Source: Acidimicrobiaceae bacterium (GTDB taxonomy: Bacteria > Actinomycetota > Acidimicrobiia > Acidimicrobiales > MedAcidi-G1). From it: 10,458 nt of DNA. The notes under the pieces were generated by a model. That model ran no database searches. It was given only the letters and a program-made list of their open reading frames with translations, and had not been told where the DNA came from. Positions within the stretch are counted from its first letter, which is position 1; each line of letters opens with the position of its first letter. Below, in pieces: positions 9,572 to 10,458 of this stretch. The stretch is taken from the NCBI GenBank assembly GCA_002699725.1, contig PACE01000031.1:21279-31736 (forward strand). Direction: 5' to 3'. Both the position numbers and the translations under genes were made by a program.

Positions 9572-10458
9572 CACCGACGGGCCTCGCCGTCGACGACCAC
9601 GGGCTGCCCCTCCAGCACCGTGTGTCGGACCCGTCCGCGGAGCGTGCGTCCCTCGAACGGGGAATTCGAGCTCCGGGAGGCCATCGCCCGGCCGGAGACC
9701 ACCCAGGTGGCATCGGGGTCGACGACGCACAGGTTGGCAGGGTTCCCCGGTTGGATGTCGGCGCCGTGCCGATCCGACAGGCCGGCGATCGCCGCCGGCC
9801 TCCAGGACAGGAGCGCCAGCACATCGGGCAGGTCGAGTCCGAGCTCGTCGAGGGCGAGGGAGAACGCCGTCTCGAGCCCCAGCATCCCCGGAGGGGCCAG
9901 GTCGAACGACAGTTCCTTGGCGTGGTCCGTGTGGGGGGCGTGGTCGGTGGCGATGGCGTCGATCGTCCCGTCGGCGAGGCCCCGGCGGACGGCGGCGACG
10001 TCGTCGTCGGTGCGGAGCGGCGGATGCACCTTGAACACCGGGTCGTAGGAGGCGCAGGCAGCGTCGGTGAGCGTGAAGTGGTGTGGGGTGGCCTCGGCGG
10101 TGACGGGCAGGCCGGCAGCCTTGGCGTCCCGGACCATCGCCACGCTGCCGACGGTCGAGAGGTGCTGGAAGTGCATGTGGGCACCGGTGAGTCGCACGAG
10201 GGCGATGTCGCGCATCACCATGAGTTCCTCGGCCTCGGCCGGCTGGCCGGGAATCCCGAGGCGCGACGACCACTCCCCCTCGTGCATGTAGCCGCCCGCC
10301 GCCAGGGCGGTCACCTCGCAATGCTGGGCCAGCACGACGGGCCGACCGAGGCGGTGCGAGAGGCCGGTGCTGTACTCCATGACCCGGCGCATCAGTCGGG
10401 GATCCTGCAGGCCGGTGCCGTCGTCGGTGAAGATCCCGACGCCCTGGTCGACGAGCTC
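9571..10458 (-). CDS. pyrC: Dihydroorotase, C-terminal part
   Basis: PyrC interconverts carbamoyl aspartate and dihydroorotate at a zinc centre. The gene enters from the right edge: 295 residues and the stop are present, and roughly the first 130 residues are missing, including the usual HxH metal site. In-window residue numbers follow. Visible motifs are GIFTDDG (8-14), AQHCE (44-48, a metal-region His), HFQHLST (96-102), TPHH (124-127), KVHPPLRT (143-150), the catalytic Asp172 in IATDHAPH (169-176), [11 protein letters not shown] (188-198) and SNSPFEG (264-270). These place it in the type-I, allantoinase-like dihydroorotase family. QHCE is followed by VT, where ED is common. The gene leads the visible operon and its stop overlaps the carA start. 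The operon promoter and pyrB are probably beyond the edge. Confidence 0.96.
   Translation of the reverse strand, partial: ELVDQGVGIFTDDGTGLQDPRLMRRVMEYSTGLSHRLGRPVVLAQHCEVTALAAGGYMHEGEWSSRLGIPGQPAEAEELMVMRDIALVRLTGAHMHFQHLSTVGSVAMVRDAKAAGLPVTAEATPHHFTLTDAACASYDPVFKVHPPLRTDDDVAAVRRGLADGTIDAIATDHAPHTDHAKELSFDLAPPGMLGLETAFSLALDELGLDLPDVLALLSWRPAAIAGLSDRHGADIQPGNPANLCVVDPDATWVVSGRAMASRSSNSPFEGRTLRGRVRHTVLEGQPVVVDGEARR

Noticed and set aside
9572..10321. N-terminal extension of carA across pyrC
   Set aside because: The extra 250 codons are an out-of-frame reading of pyrC. The CarA family starts at the ATG or GTG at 9571/9574 and the length then matches the family.

Overview
The window is a GC-rich, gene-dense stretch of bacterial housekeeping chromosome. 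All ten protein genes lie on the minus strand, so they are transcribed from the right edge towards the left edge. A small actinobacterial integration host factor gene (mihF) between pyrF and gmk, followed by rpoZ, coaBC and metK, is a gene order typical of Actinomycetota. A short E. coli-type PyrF and a class-1 PyrD, in place of the long PyrF and class-2 PyrD of mycobacteria, point to a deep-branching lineage. Acidimicrobiia is my best guess. It rests on recalled family features, not on a search.

Region 1 (10458 to 3473) is the pyrimidine block, in transcription order pyrC (start cut off by the window edge), carA, carB, pyrD and pyrF. Each stop codon overlaps the next start by 1 or 4 bases (TGATG, TGATG, GTGA, GTGA), so the block looks like one translationally coupled mRNA. 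CarA and CarB make carbamoyl phosphate. PyrC closes the dihydroorotate ring, PyrD oxidises dihydroorotate to orotate, and PyrF decarboxylates OMP to UMP. The block's promoter, pyrB and any pyrR would lie beyond the right edge. pyrE and pyrK are not in the window.

Region 2 (3472 to 1) holds mihF, gmk, rpoZ, coaBC and metK (its C-terminal end cut off by the left edge). The spacing is looser here, with gaps of 62, 97 and 122 bases before mihF, gmk and rpoZ, followed by tight packing of rpoZ-coaBC-metK. A good -10 box sits immediately before mihF, so this gene may have its own, possibly leaderless, promoter. The products are a nucleoid protein, guanylate kinase, the omega subunit of RNA polymerase, the bifunctional coenzyme A enzyme and S-adenosylmethionine synthetase.

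I found no tRNA, rRNA, CRISPR array, insertion sequence, phage gene, toxin-antitoxin pair or defence system, and no gene-free stretch longer than 122 bases. I see no undescribed system. The points worth a second look are small departures inside known genes: a class-1B-like PyrD with no adjacent pyrK, a Gmk with altered nucleotide-binding motifs, acidic extensions on PyrF and RpoZ, substituted motif residues in CoaBC, and the mihF promoter.
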